In this document: piece by piece, positions 15,178 to 24,351 of the stretch
Layout of the letters: every line of letters starts with the position of its first letter
Numbering within the stretch: position 1 is the stretch's first letter
Program-made: the position numbers and the translations under genes
The notes under the pieces: generated by a model
Told to the model about the DNA's origin: nothing
The model's database searches: none
Seen by the model: only the letters and a program-made list of their open reading frames with translations
NCBI GenBank assembly: GCA_964451305.1
Contig: CAYVHV010000020.1
Location: forward strand, 1 to 64,000
From: SHLQ01 sp964451305
Lineage (GTDB): Bacteria; Actinomycetota; Acidimicrobiia; Acidimicrobiales; SHLQ01
Length of the DNA: 64,000 nucleotides
Direction: 5' to 3'

Positions 15178-15225
15178 GATGCGTCGTAGGTTGAGCCACC
15201 TGCGACGCATCGCTCGTTTTCGAGC
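15178..15225. terminator. Double hairpin between convergent ald and phosphotransferase genes
   Basis: GATGCGTCGTAGGT (15178-15191) pairs with 15198-15211 with one wobble. It is followed by GCTCG-TTTT-CGAGC (15212-15225). The arrangement fits a bidirectional terminator. Confidence 0.7.
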
Positions 15226-15228
15226 GAG

Positions 15229-16140
15229 CTATTTTCCCAGAACGTTCTTGAGGGTCGTCGTCGCCATCCGTCGCATGGATGGATCGTCGGCTGAACTTTC
15301 GAGCACCGCAGCGGCGTGGGACAGTGCCCAGGCACGGGAACGCTTCCATGTGTGCACATCGATGCTGCGACCGTTCACGGCGGAGCGTTGGCGAAACGTG
15401 TTGCGGTCGTCGGCGTTGTCGAGGACCATCCAAGCGATCATCAGGTCGTTCGCCGGGTCGCCGGACGTGATATCGCCAAAGTCGATAACCCCTGCGAGCT
15501 CACCCCCGTAGACGAGGATATTCATCGGGTGAAAGTCACCGTGGAGCCAGACGGGTTCGTCCGCCCAGCCGGGCGTTGTTGCGAGCTCTGCCCACAGCGA
15601 GGAAATCGGTTCAACCTCGACACCGATCTCTTCGAAGATCGGGATAAGTCTTTCGATGCGGGCCGCGACAGTGTCGAGGAGCTCGGTGAGAGCAACACCC
15701 CGGAAGGCATTCACCGGTGCTTCGGCAGCAGCAGGCCTGTGCAGCGCTTTGAGAAATCCAGTGAGTTGATCGATCAGCGTGTTGGTTTCGATCGCCGGTG
15801 CGTGAGCGAGAGGTACTCCCTCGATCCATGGGACGACGCTCCAATGCCATGGAAAGCCGAACGCTGGACGTCCGGCGTGCGTTGGAGAAGGAACGGCTAG
15901 CGGGAGATCTTCGTGGAGCTCGGGCAGCCATCGTTGTTCGTGTTCGACCAGCGGCGCGCCTTCTTTGCGACGCGGAAGCCGAACGGCATGGTCCGGTCCG
16001 ACGCGATGAATCTCGTTGTCCCAGCCTGCCGCAACGAACTCGATTGGTTCACCAGCCAACTCAGGGACGAACTCTTTCAGCAGAGAGTCGATGAGGTCGT
16101 GGCTGATCTGGATATCTGCAGGGGGTTTACTTCCGGGCAT
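15229..16140 (-). CDS. Aminoglycoside phosphotransferase (APH)-family kinase
   Basis: A 303-residue kinase-like protein. The catalytic loop HGDFHPMNIL is followed by VIDFGD, equivalent to the DFG motif. The nucleotide-binding Lys/Arg region includes DHAVRLPRR, and the fold resembles APH/choline kinase proteins. The ATG at 16140 has GGAGGA 6 nt upstream; the open frame further upstream is antisense to selD and is rejected. It lies 40 nt after selD in the same direction, so it is probably in the same transcript. Whether it phosphorylates an antibiotic or a metabolite is unknown. Confidence 0.85.
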   Translation of the reverse strand: MPGSKPPADIQISHDLIDSLLKEFVPELAGEPIEFVAAGWDNEIHRVGPDHAVRLPRRKEGAPLVEHEQRWLPELHEDLPLAVPSPTHAGRPAFGFPWHWSVVPWIEGVPLAHAPAIETNTLIDQLTGFLKALHRPAAAEAPVNAFRGVALTELLDTVAARIERLIPIFEEIGVEVEPISSLWAELATTPGWADEPVWLHGDFHPMNILVYGGELAGVIDFGDITSGDPANDLMIAWMVLDNADDRNTFRQRSAVNGRSIDVHTWKRSRAWALSHAAAVLESSADDPSMRRMATTTLKNVLGK

Positions 16141-16180
16141 ATCGTTCCTCCACGAATTGAGGGTAGATGCTTGGTCGGCG

Positions 16181-18388
16181 TTAGCTCGTGACGCGAATGT
16201 TTGGTTCGCCAGCGACGATCGAACCAATGATCGCTCCGGTGTGGCCCAGTGATGTGATGGCCGCGACGGCATCGTCGGCCGCATCGGCTGGAACCGTCGC
16301 CAGCATGCCACCAGCGGTCTGTGGGTCGAAGACCATCGGTGTTCGAGGATCGCGGACGTCCTCGGTGACCGGTACGGCAGCAACATTACTGTCGTACAAG
16401 TGCGAACGGACCCCCGCCGTGGAGGCCTCCAGCGCTCCGGCGTAGAAGGGTATGGCATCGAGGGATATCTCGGCGGCGAGTGGACTGGCGTGGTGTGACG
16501 ACTCGCGGACGATGCCAAAAAGGTGTCCGGCGAGTCCGAAGCCGGTCACGTCGGTCATCGCCGTAACCCCGTGGTCGACGAGTGCTTCGGCCACGGCGCC
16601 CTGTGGCTGTTCGAGAATGTCGAGGAGCGTCATAATGTCCTGGCCTCGAGCCTTGCGTTGCATCTCGGCGGCGAAGAGCACACCAGACCCCAACGGGCGA
16701 CTGAGGATGAGCTTCTGCCCAGCGGTGGCGCCCGCCAGGCTGATCGGCGCGCTCGCGATGCCGGTAACCGTGTAGCCGATCGAGAGCTCCGCACCCATCG
16801 ATGTATGGCCACCAACAATCTCGGCTCCGGTGCCGTCGAGCGCCATGGTCGTGCCGGCCATGATCTCGCCGAGCCATTCTTCTTGGAGCCCTCGGCCAAG
16901 TTGTGGAAGCGTCACGGTGACGAGAACCGCCTGCGGTGACGCACCCATCGCCCACGCGTCGCCGAGCGCGTGCAGTGTGGCGATACGAGCCATCCGGTAC
17001 GGATCCGTAGTGAATGCGCGGAGCTGGTCTGTGGTGATTACTTGAGTGATCGACCCGAGTTGCAACAGCGCTGCATCATCGCCGGGAAGGCGACGCACGT
17101 CGGTACGCGTCGATGGAGGTAGTTCGCCGAGTGGGCCGGCGAGGACGTCGAGGCCGACCTTGGCTCCACAGCCTCCGCACAGCGGCGGATGCTGCTCCAT
17201 TTGTGCACGTAACCCGTGGACGGAGTTCTTCGGTGGAGGATCGGCGACCATCTCTGGCAGGTCGTTGAGCTTGTCCATGAACTCGCGGTCGATCTTGTCC
17301 TTGAGGCGCCACAGCCCAGGGCCGCTTACAAACCGGTTGTACTTGTCCGCACCCGCAGCCTTCTTTCCTAGCGAGACCAGCTTGAGATAGTCGACCTGAG
17401 GGTCGAACGACGTGAGCGTTGTTTTGCGGAGTGAGGCAGTGATGTTCTTCGTGAGAACTGGCGCTTGGCGAACCGCGAAGACGCCGGCCTTTGGTCGAGG
17501 ATCGAACGCCATGTGGGCACAGTCGCCGACGGCGAACACCGAACGGTGGCTCACCGATCGAAGTGTCTCATCGATCGTGATGAAACCGTCGTGCGTTTCG
17601 AGGCCGATGGTCTCCACCCAGTCATAGGGTCGGGCTCCGGCGACACCGACCACGAAGTCGGCCTCAACGGTCGAGCCGTTGCTTAGGACGACCCCGGCTT
17701 CGGTAATCTCGGTCGCGGTCGAGTGGTCGTATGTGCGAATGCCGCGGTCGGTAAGCACCTCGGTCAAGCCAACCTGTGCCTTCTCACCAACCTCATCGAG
17801 AATCGTTCCTCTATCGATCAGGGAGACGATCGGGTTGTGGCCGAGTTGGGTCAGGCGGTGATGCACTGCCATAGCGAGCTCACTGCCTCCAATCCCGCCG
17901 CCAACAACAGCGACCGTCGGTTGGGTTGCCGTCGGTTGGGTTGCGGCCTTCTCGACGAAGCGAGTCCACGCGTCTGCAAAGTTGTCGAGCGGCTTCGCCG
18001 GCGTTGCATTCTCGGTGAATCCGGGCATCGTCGGCATTTCCGAGGTGATCCCGATGTCGATCGAACAGATGTCGTAGGGGATGGGAGGGCGCCCGGGAAC
18101 GGTCACGGTCTTGGCGTGCGGATCGATCGCGGTTGCTTTGCCGAGGATGAACCGGGCGTCAGCGAATCGGGCGAGTTTGACGATGTCGATATCGAGTTCG
18201 TCTCGGGTGTAATGGCCCGCAACAAAGCCGGGCAACATCCCGGTGTAGGGAGCGGTGGGGTGCGGGTTTATGACGGTCAACCGGGCACCGGCTACGGGCT
18301 TCATCGCCCATTCCCGAAGCACCAATGCGTGGGCGTGACCGCCTCCGACTAAGACAACATTCTTCAACAACTGAAGTGGAAGCTGCAT
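16181..18388 (-). CDS. selD: Selenide, water dikinase (SelD) fused to an N-terminal FAD/NAD(P) oxidoreductase
   Basis: A 735-residue two-domain protein. Residues 1-370 are an NDH-2-like flavoprotein: FAD motif VGGGHAHA at 14-21, second dinucleotide motif VVGGGIGGSE at 161-170, and FAVGDCAHM at 285-293. Residues 392-735 are SelD: LCGGCGAKVG with catalytic Cys404 and Lys410, then GDDAALL, VGGHTSMGAE and DVTGFGLAGH. SelD makes selenophosphate from selenide and ATP for Sec-tRNA synthesis. The oxidoreductase may supply reduced selenium, as proposed for similar fusions. The catalytic residue is Cys, not Sec. It supports the selenoproteins in this window and is the link to selA-selB at 58-61 kb. Confidence 0.95.
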   Translation of the reverse strand: MQLPLQLLKNVVLVGGGHAHALVLREWAMKPVAGARLTVINPHPTAPYTGMLPGFVAGHYTRDELDIDIVKLARFADARFILGKATAIDPHAKTVTVPGRPPIPYDICSIDIGITSEMPTMPGFTENATPAKPLDNFADAWTRFVEKAATQPTATQPTVAVVGGGIGGSELAMAVHHRLTQLGHNPIVSLIDRGTILDEVGEKAQVGLTEVLTDRGIRTYDHSTATEITEAGVVLSNGSTVEADFVVGVAGARPYDWVETIGLETHDGFITIDETLRSVSHRSVFAVGDCAHMAFDPRPKAGVFAVRQAPVLTKNITASLRKTTLTSFDPQVDYLKLVSLGKKAAGADKYNRFVSGPGLWRLKDKIDREFMDKLNDLPEMVADPPPKNSVHGLRAQMEQHPPLCGGCGAKVGLDVLAGPLGELPPSTRTDVRRLPGDDAALLQLGSITQVITTDQLRAFTTDPYRMARIATLHALGDAWAMGASPQAVLVTVTLPQLGRGLQEEWLGEIMAGTTMALDGTGAEIVGGHTSMGAELSIGYTVTGIASAPISLAGATAGQKLILSRPLGSGVLFAAEMQRKARGQDIMTLLDILEQPQGAVAEALVDHGVTAMTDVTGFGLAGHLFGIVRESSHHASPLAAEISLDAIPFYAGALEASTAGVRSHLYDSNVAAVPVTEDVRDPRTPMVFDPQTAGGMLATVPADAADDAVAAITSLGHTGAIIGSIVAGEPNIRVTS

Positions 18389-18438
18389 ACCTAGTGCATG
18401 GTACCGAGCAGAGTCGGCGGGGAATCAGCGCGTTGGAT

Positions 18439-19779
18439 CTAGTACGCCCACCGACGAACCGTGCCGCCCTTTGTGTCCATCAATGTGCGGTCGAGGAGCG
18501 AGTGAGCGGTTGGTGAGAATCCACTGATTCGGCCGGTGAGTGCGCCTTGGGAGATGCTCCAGATGCTGAGACCCTGATCGTCTGCGGAGAAGAGTTGATC
18601 GCCATCGGCGAAGAGACGACCCGATGGCCCGGCAAAGACGTTGACTTCGCGAGCGAACTCGGTCTCCTGATTCGGGCGCGTGATGTCAAAGATGCGAACA
18701 CCGGCGATCATTTCGTCGTCGGGATGGCCAATGCCTTCGACAGCGACGTGACGATTGTCGACCCAGCAGAAGCCTTGGTTCCAGTAGTGATTCTGGTGCG
18801 GGATCGTCAGGCGTGATCGGCCGGACTCTGACTCCCACACGTTGCCGCGGACCCATTCGAGAAGGCTCCATACGACGGGGCGTCCAACCGGTTCCCAGTT
18901 CCAACCATCGTTGAGGAGTTGGTTCCCGTCGGGGCTTAGGAAGAGCGCGCCGTGGAAGTAGTCGAGCTTTTTGTGCTGCTCGTCGCCGGCGACGAACGGT
19001 GGCACCGTGCGCTCGGTGAGCAGCGTGCCGTCGGCAGGGTTGGAGACGTCGAGACGGTTCCATGATGTGCGGTGCACGATGATGGTGTCACCGCGGTACT
19101 GCGAGAAAGCGAGGGAGAATGGGACGGAGTCGATGTGGTTCGAGTCGCCATCGAGTCGCATCGTGACCCGACGCTGCTCGAGGTCCACGACCGAGCCGGA
19201 CTGTCCGAAGTCGGTTACGACGGCAGCGAACTTGCCGTCGGGTGAAACATGCAAGCGTGGCTTGCGAACAGCGCGCTTGGTGCCAGCAGGGGTTGGTGCG
19301 GGTGCGAGCGAAACCGCTCCTTGTGCAACCGCTGAGTTGTCCACGTGGTTGACGCGAACGATCTGTCCATCAGGCGTGAGAACGAAGGTCGTGTTTGGTA
19401 CGTCGCGAGCGATGGCGATGTCAGCGATTGAATCGACGGCGAGTTCGGTGGCGGTGAGTCGTGCGTCAACGGGCTGCGAACGCTCGCGAACCTCAGGTGC
19501 GCCAAGGTGCGGATGCTCTTCACCCCAGACATCGATGATGCCTTCTGTGCAAACATCGCAAAGATGCTTGGTCGCAATGTTCTCGCCCTTCGAACGGCGT
19601 TCGGTGCAGCTCGGGCACAGCAGTTCACAATCCATGCCTGTGCCGAGGTACCAGCGATGGAACGGAAGCGATTCTCCTGTTGCAACCTGGAGATGTTCGC
19701 ATACGGGTGGTTGCGTGGCTGGGCCATCGTGAACACACCATCGTGCCTGAGTTGGGACATCTAGTGAAACGCCTGTCAT
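18439..19779 (-). CDS. Uncharacterised Cys-rich N-terminus plus WD40/beta-propeller-like protein
   Basis: A 446-residue protein I cannot assign to a named family. Residues 12-80 contain spaced cysteines (HLQVATGE..., CELLCPSC, then HLCDVCTEG) that look like a zinc-binding ribbon. From about 100 onward, repeats with patterns such as LHVSPDGKFAAVV, LFLSPDGNQLL, VRIFDI and LFADGDQLF suggest a beta-propeller. There is no signal peptide or membrane segment. It lies just upstream of selD on the same strand with 50 nt between, so co-transcription is possible, but nothing links it to selenium. Confidence 0.5.
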   Translation of the reverse strand: MTGVSLDVPTQARWCVHDGPATQPPVCEHLQVATGESLPFHRWYLGTGMDCELLCPSCTERRSKGENIATKHLCDVCTEGIIDVWGEEHPHLGAPEVRERSQPVDARLTATELAVDSIADIAIARDVPNTTFVLTPDGQIVRVNHVDNSAVAQGAVSLAPAPTPAGTKRAVRKPRLHVSPDGKFAAVVTDFGQSGSVVDLEQRRVTMRLDGDSNHIDSVPFSLAFSQYRGDTIIVHRTSWNRLDVSNPADGTLLTERTVPPFVAGDEQHKKLDYFHGALFLSPDGNQLLNDGWNWEPVGRPVVWSLLEWVRGNVWESESGRSRLTIPHQNHYWNQGFCWVDNRHVAVEGIGHPDDEMIAGVRIFDITRPNQETEFAREVNVFAGPSGRLFADGDQLFSADDQGLSIWSISQGALTGRISGFSPTAHSLLDRTLMDTKGGTVRRWAY

Positions 19780-19908
19780 CTGGTCCTAATCGGCAGATGT
19801 CGCAGTATCTGGAGAAAAACTGGGGATTTTCAGAGTCACCTCCTGCTCCGTTCGGTAGAAGCCAATATTTCAGGGCGCCCAACGTCCTCTCACGCGTGAC
19901 TAGGCGAC

Positions 19909-19914
19909 TAGACA
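19909..19914 (+). promoter_or_regulatory. Leaderless-type -10 box (TAGACA)
   Basis: Near-consensus hexamer ending 6 nt before the GTG at 19921. Confidence 0.3.
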
Positions 19915-19920
19915 AGTGAG

Positions 19921-20991
19921 GTGAATACGCGAGTGGTCTTCGCCCAAACCGGGGTCGTCATAACCGATTGGCTGCCGGCGCTCGCGGCCGTTGTCGTGAC
20001 GATCTTGGCCATCGTCGCGATCCGAATGGTGGTCAATCGGGGGTCGAGAGCCGACGATGTCGAGGCCAGATTCCGTGCGCAACTGGCGACGGTTGGCGTT
20101 GTTCTTCTCGGCCTTTTGGTGGTTGTCTTTCTCCTCCCTGAAGAGTCCGATTCCGATCTCGCATTCTCGATCGTCGGCCTCATCGTCACCGGCGCCTTAG
20201 CTATCTCGTCGCAGTCGATCATCGCCAACGCAATGGCCGGATTGATGCTCCGCAGCGTGAGCAGTTTCAAGCCAGGTGACTTCATCGAGGTCGCCGACAG
20301 CATGGGTCGAGTGACCGAGCGCGGGTTGTTCCATACCGAGATCCAAACCGCAGACCGTGATCTGATCACGCTGCCGAACGCCATGATGGTGAGTCAGCCC
20401 GTTCGGGTGGTCCGAGCATCGGGCACGATCGTCTCGGCGACGGCCTCTCTCGGCTATGACGTCTCGCGCCACACGTTGGAGGAGCTTTTCGTCGAGGCCG
20501 CTGAGCTCGCTGGACTGATCGAGCCGTTCGTTCAAGTCATCGACCTAGGGGACTATTCGGTCAACTACCGGATCGCAGGCTTCCTCGAGGATCCACGCTC
20601 TCTTCTTGCAGCCCGGTCACGGCTTCGTTCCAAGATTCTCGACAAGCTGCACGAGGCCGAGATCGAGATCATGTCGCCGATCTACGTTGCTCGGCGAGAA
20701 GTGTCGAACGATCCGCTACTGCCCGAAGATGACGGCGGTTCGAAGAAGCGCTTCCGCCGAACCGCCGAGTCCCGAGTGTTCGACAAGGCGGAGACGGCGG
20801 CAAGTTTGGAAGACACGAAAGCCAAGCTGGTCGAGGCCACGGACAACCTCGACCTGCTGCGACTCGAAGTTCAAAATGAAGATCCCGAGATCGCAGCGCG
20901 GGCTGAAAAGGCGGTCGAGCGTGCCGAACGACGAATCGAACTTCTCGAAGGTCGTCTCGCCAACCTCACCGAGGCACAACAGCAGGATTGA
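19921..20991 (+). CDS. MscS-family mechanosensitive channel with C-terminal coiled coil
   Basis: A 356-residue membrane protein with three predicted transmembrane helices, near residues 15-35, 55-75 and 82-105. The MscS core follows: pore-lining helix GALAISSQSIIANAMAGLML, then the beta domain FKPGDFIEV and TLPNAMM. A cytoplasmic alpha/beta vestibule leads to a charged heptad-rich tail (residues 285-355, AETAASLEDTKAKLVEATDN) that is an extra coiled coil. It should open under membrane tension to release solutes in hypo-osmotic shock. The GTG start is supported by spacing to a -10-like box. Confidence 0.9.
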   Translation: MNTRVVFAQTGVVITDWLPALAAVVVTILAIVAIRMVVNRGSRADDVEARFRAQLATVGVVLLGLLVVVFLLPEESDSDLAFSIVGLIVTGALAISSQSIIANAMAGLMLRSVSSFKPGDFIEVADSMGRVTERGLFHTEIQTADRDLITLPNAMMVSQPVRVVRASGTIVSATASLGYDVSRHTLEELFVEAAELAGLIEPFVQVIDLGDYSVNYRIAGFLEDPRSLLAARSRLRSKILDKLHEAEIEIMSPIYVARREVSNDPLLPEDDGGSKKRFRRTAESRVFDKAETAASLEDTKAKLVEATDNLDLLRLEVQNEDPEIAARAEKAVERAERRIELLEGRLANLTEAQQQD

Positions 20992-21025
20992 TCAGGCCGG
21001 CCCGAGTAGTTGCAGCGGCTGCTTG

Positions 21026-22624
21026 TTAGTCGGCGTGGGGGCCGGTACCGAACTTGAATGTTCGCGTTCCCGCCTCGACGGTCATGCCATCTTGAAGCGT
21101 GACTGCCTGGCCGGCGCGCAAGCGTGTGCGGGAGTGGCGCTCTTCGCGGAGCATTGTGTAGGTCCCGCTCGCTGATGACATGTCGACGATCTCGACGTTC
21201 CAGCCGGACGCACGAACTTCGAGCTGTACGGGTGAGACTCCGCCGTTTCCGTCGTCGAGCCGGACGATCGTCGTGGGCTCGCCGTTGATGCTGTAGTCGT
21301 TTGGAACCTTCGAGCCAACGACTGCTGGTCGGTCGATGTTTAGAACTGCACCATCGTCGAATACGAGGTGGCCGAGAACAGGACGTGGAGCTCCGGTGAG
21401 CGTTACGCCCGAATCGAGGGCGACACCGCAGGTGCGACAGCTCTGTTCCAATGGCGTGAAATGGCCAGATGGGCAGTGCACGCCACGGAGCTCAGGGCGT
21501 GGTTTGCGAATCGTTGCGGTCGATCCCTTACTCGACTTCTTCGACGTCCCAGATGAGCTACTGGAGGGCATTGGATGATCGTCGAACGGTGAGTACGAGT
21601 CTGAGGAGACCGAGGGCAGGTCGTCGTCTGCCGATACATCGTCGCTCGAGCTATCGCTGTCGGAGTCGTCGTCATCAACATCGGTGTCGTCGAGCGCTTG
21701 TATCTCGAACTCGTTGAAGTCCGGGTCGTCGAACTCTGGATCGAAGTCAGGATCATCGAGGTCAAAGTCTGAAGTTGCATCGAGGTCAGCCGAATGCTCG
21801 ATGCCAGCCATGAGGTCGTCAGTCTTTTCTCGACTGAGCTGTTCGATCTTGACGAACATCCCGGCCATTCCGGACATACCGGCGGTCGGCTTTTCATCTG
21901 CGCTTACGGTTGCGTCTTGGTCAGCTTCCTCGACATCGTCTTGTTCGGAGGTGCTCGCTTCCGCCTGCACGTCTGGAGTTTCGTCGTCAGTGGTTTCGCG
22001 AGTGTCGTCGGTGTCGTCGCTCGCATCGTTGGAAGCGGTGTCTACAGGAGCGGCAACATCTTCCTCATCGTTCGTGTTGCTGGCACTCGTGGCGAGCGAC
22101 TGTGCGACGGTGGAGTCAGCAATAGCGCCCATCGCTGCATCCCACTGGCTTGTCGAGGGGATTGGTCCGGTCGTCTGGAGGAGGAAACCACCAGCGGGCA
22201 CAACGCCATCACGGAGGAGGCCAACGAGTGATGCTTCTGCCCGAGATCCAGCGTGGACCTGCTCGACATCGCCGCGCAAGACAACGTCGATCCAGGTGCT
22301 TGAGTCACGGCCGTCGAGAACGGTCGTTCCTCCACCGATCTTCGCGGTGAGTTCGAGCGGTCCGTAGACGAACGCTGCGAGCTTCTCTGGTTCCATCGAG
22401 ACACACGCGATGCTCGGATGGTCGTCGTATCCAGCTTCAGCAATTCCGGCGGTGATCGTCCGAACAGTGTTCTGCCAACTCGAATCAGCCAGCGCGCTTA
22501 GACGCACCAGCAGTTCATTGAGACGACTCGTCTCTCCCACGGCGTAGGCAGTGAGATTGCCAAAGTGGGCAACGATTCCGTCACCAGCTGAAATTTGTAC
22601 GCCGCGATCTTGTTCTGAAGTCAT
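21026..22624 (-). CDS. Large FHA-domain protein with acidic linker and zinc-ribbon-like motif
   Basis: A 532-residue protein. Residues 1-165 form an ordered N-terminal domain that I do not recognise. Residues 165-360 are a low-complexity acidic Asp/Ser linker. HCPSGHFTPLEQSC plus RTCG at about 385 is a four-ligand zinc-ribbon-like element. A C-terminal FHA-like fold (VVGSKVPNDY, SSASGTY) lacks the canonical GR and SRxH residues. ATG 22624 is chosen because AAGGAGG sits 5 nt upstream; the GTG at 22630 would lie inside that site. It follows a second FHA gene on the same strand and probably works in Ser/Thr-kinase signalling. Confidence 0.7.
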   Translation of the reverse strand: MTSEQDRGVQISAGDGIVAHFGNLTAYAVGETSRLNELLVRLSALADSSWQNTVRTITAGIAEAGYDDHPSIACVSMEPEKLAAFVYGPLELTAKIGGGTTVLDGRDSSTWIDVVLRGDVEQVHAGSRAEASLVGLLRDGVVPAGGFLLQTTGPIPSTSQWDAAMGAIADSTVAQSLATSASNTNDEEDVAAPVDTASNDASDDTDDTRETTDDETPDVQAEASTSEQDDVEEADQDATVSADEKPTAGMSGMAGMFVKIEQLSREKTDDLMAGIEHSADLDATSDFDLDDPDFDPEFDDPDFNEFEIQALDDTDVDDDDSDSDSSSDDVSADDDLPSVSSDSYSPFDDHPMPSSSSSGTSKKSSKGSTATIRKPRPELRGVHCPSGHFTPLEQSCRTCGVALDSGVTLTGAPRPVLGHLVFDDGAVLNIDRPAVVGSKVPNDYSINGEPTTIVRLDDGNGGVSPVQLEVRASGWNVEIVDMSSASGTYTMLREERHSRTRLRAGQAVTLQDGMTVEAGTRTFKFGTGPHAD

Positions 22625-22780
22625 CTTCACCTCCTTGCGTTCCTACATGGAATGATCGGCCAAAGAAGTGCCGACCAAAGCAATTTCTCGAATTCCTCAT
22701 CGAGGGTCCGCGTGAGGTTGCAGCCGAAAGTCGCCGCTGAGGGTGAGAACCTTGGAAACTAGGTGCTCCCAGCGCCGAAC

Positions 22781-23575
22781 CTAGAGAACCTGCATCATCG
22801 TGTCGCCTACCCGAATCTGGTCACCTGAGGCGAGGGTCTGGGGCGAGTCGGCATCGACCTTCAGTGATACTCCTGTAGGCCGGACAACCCACGTGCCGTT
22901 GTGAGAGGCTTGGTCTCGTAGCAGAACACCGTTCGCCGTTGGAGTGATGAGGGCGTGTAGTCGAGACACCGCCGGGTCGTTGATGATCAGCGGTTCGAGC
23001 GTGTCGTCGAAGTCGGGGTGAGAGTACGGCCAGCGACCGAGTACGAGGCCATTGCCGATCGCGACTCGTCGATCGTCGAGCTCAATTTCAAGGAAACTGT
23101 TTGGCAGCTCCTCATTGGTGTCGCGCAAGCCATCGGTTCCCCAGCCGCGATGGAAGTGCACTCGAAGGCCACTCGCTCGCACCACACCTTCAACCAGCAT
23201 GCCCGATGCCTGTTGGTCAGGGTCGTGAGCGATGATGTTGGTGATCGAGCCGAGGGTGAGAACCTCTGGCTCATTTGCAACCACCGGCTCAGCGTCATGT
23301 TTTGGAGACTGCGTCGTCTCTACGTCGGTGATGCCGTGGTTGAGGAAACGAACCGATGTTTCCAAGCTGAGGAGCATCATCTGGGGAAGGGGTAGGCCGT
23401 CGCGAATCCAGCCCTGCATTGTCGCAAAGCTCTCATCGACGTCGCGTGGAATGAGCAGCGGCTCGATCACATCGTGGGCCGTGTCAACAGATTCGGGCGC
23501 AGGGAGGAACACGATTCGGTCGCCTTCACGAGCGAGCCAGCCAGCGCCCGGAACCATCTCTACGAGAACATCCAT
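22781..23575 (-). CDS. FHA-domain protein
   Basis: A 264-residue cytoplasmic protein with a C-terminal FHA domain retaining the phosphothreonine-binding pattern: GLVLGRWPYSHPDF, AVSRLHALI and SHNGTWV. The N-terminal 120 residues are unassigned. ATG 23575 is preferred because a TACTCC hexamer ends 6 nt upstream; a TTG at 23605 would add ten residues and nearly abut the divergent racemase start. Downstream on the same strand is the larger FHA protein, so the pair probably forms one signalling unit. Confidence 0.75.
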   Translation of the reverse strand: MDVLVEMVPGAGWLAREGDRIVFLPAPESVDTAHDVIEPLLIPRDVDESFATMQGWIRDGLPLPQMMLLSLETSVRFLNHGITDVETTQSPKHDAEPVVANEPEVLTLGSITNIIAHDPDQQASGMLVEGVVRASGLRVHFHRGWGTDGLRDTNEELPNSFLEIELDDRRVAIGNGLVLGRWPYSHPDFDDTLEPLIINDPAVSRLHALITPTANGVLLRDQASHNGTWVVRPTGVSLKVDADSPQTLASGDQIRVGDTMMQVL

Positions 23576-23608
23576 TACTTCGGAGTATCGCACAGGCAAA
23601 CTCAACGG

Positions 23609-24298
23609 ATGAAGACAATCGGATTGCTAGGTGGGATGAGTTGGGAATCGTCAGTTCTGTATGAGGAACTGATCAATACCGAGGTGCGTGAGAAACTCGG
23701 AGGGACTCACTCAGCCGATCTTCTCATACGCAGCTACAACTTCGCGGAGATCGAGGCAATGCAGTCGGCGGGGGAGTGGGACGCTGCTGGTGAACGCTTG
23801 TCGGCCGATGCGCAGAAGTTGGTCGCAGCAGGAGCCGAAGTGATTGGGTTGTGCACGAACACGATGCATCGGGTCGCTCCGGCGATCGAAGCAGCGGTCG
23901 ACGTTCCGTTCGTGCATATCTGTGATGCCATTGCCTCGGAGGTCAAGGACCAAGGCCTCACGTCGATCGGTCTTCTCGGAACACAGTTCACCATGGAGGA
24001 GGGCTTCTACCGTGAACGCCTGGAAGGTGCTGGCTTGTCGGTGCTCGTTCCGCCGAACGATGAACAACAGATGGTCCACAAGGTCATCTACGACGAGTTG
24101 GTGCAGGGCGTCCTCAATCGGTCATCTCACGAGGACTTTCTCGATGTAATCGATCGGCTTGGAGCTGCGGGCGCAGAGGGCGTCCTCGCAGGGTGCACCG
24201 AGATCGAGCTGTTGGTGAGTGAGGATGACGTCTTCATTCCGTTCTTTGCATCGACGGAGATTCACGCTCGTGAACTGGTGAACGTCGCACTCGCATAG
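23609..24298 (+). CDS. Aspartate/glutamate racemase family protein
   Basis: A 229-residue PLP-independent racemase of the YgeA/aspartate racemase group. The N-terminus MKTIGLLGGMSWESS is diagnostic. The two catalytic cysteines are Cys82 in GLCTNTMH and Cys196 in AGCTEIELL. It interconverts L- and D-aspartate or a related acidic amino acid in the cytoplasm. The start at 23609 is set by family alignment. It is divergent from the FHA gene with about 33 nt between starts. Confidence 0.92.
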   Translation: MKTIGLLGGMSWESSVLYEELINTEVREKLGGTHSADLLIRSYNFAEIEAMQSAGEWDAAGERLSADAQKLVAAGAEVIGLCTNTMHRVAPAIEAAVDVPFVHICDAIASEVKDQGLTSIGLLGTQFTMEEGFYRERLEGAGLSVLVPPNDEQQMVHKVIYDELVQGVLNRSSHEDFLDVIDRLGAAGAEGVLAGCTEIELLVSEDDVFIPFFASTEIHARELVNVALA

Positions 24299-24351
24299 TC
24301 CACGTTCATCTGCATCACTCCATCACGATCTGCTACGACCGATCATGGAGT

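Noticed and set aside
16141..16518. N-terminal extension of the phosphotransferase gene
   Set aside because: It is antisense-frame sequence within selD. ATG 16140 has a strong GGAGGA site.
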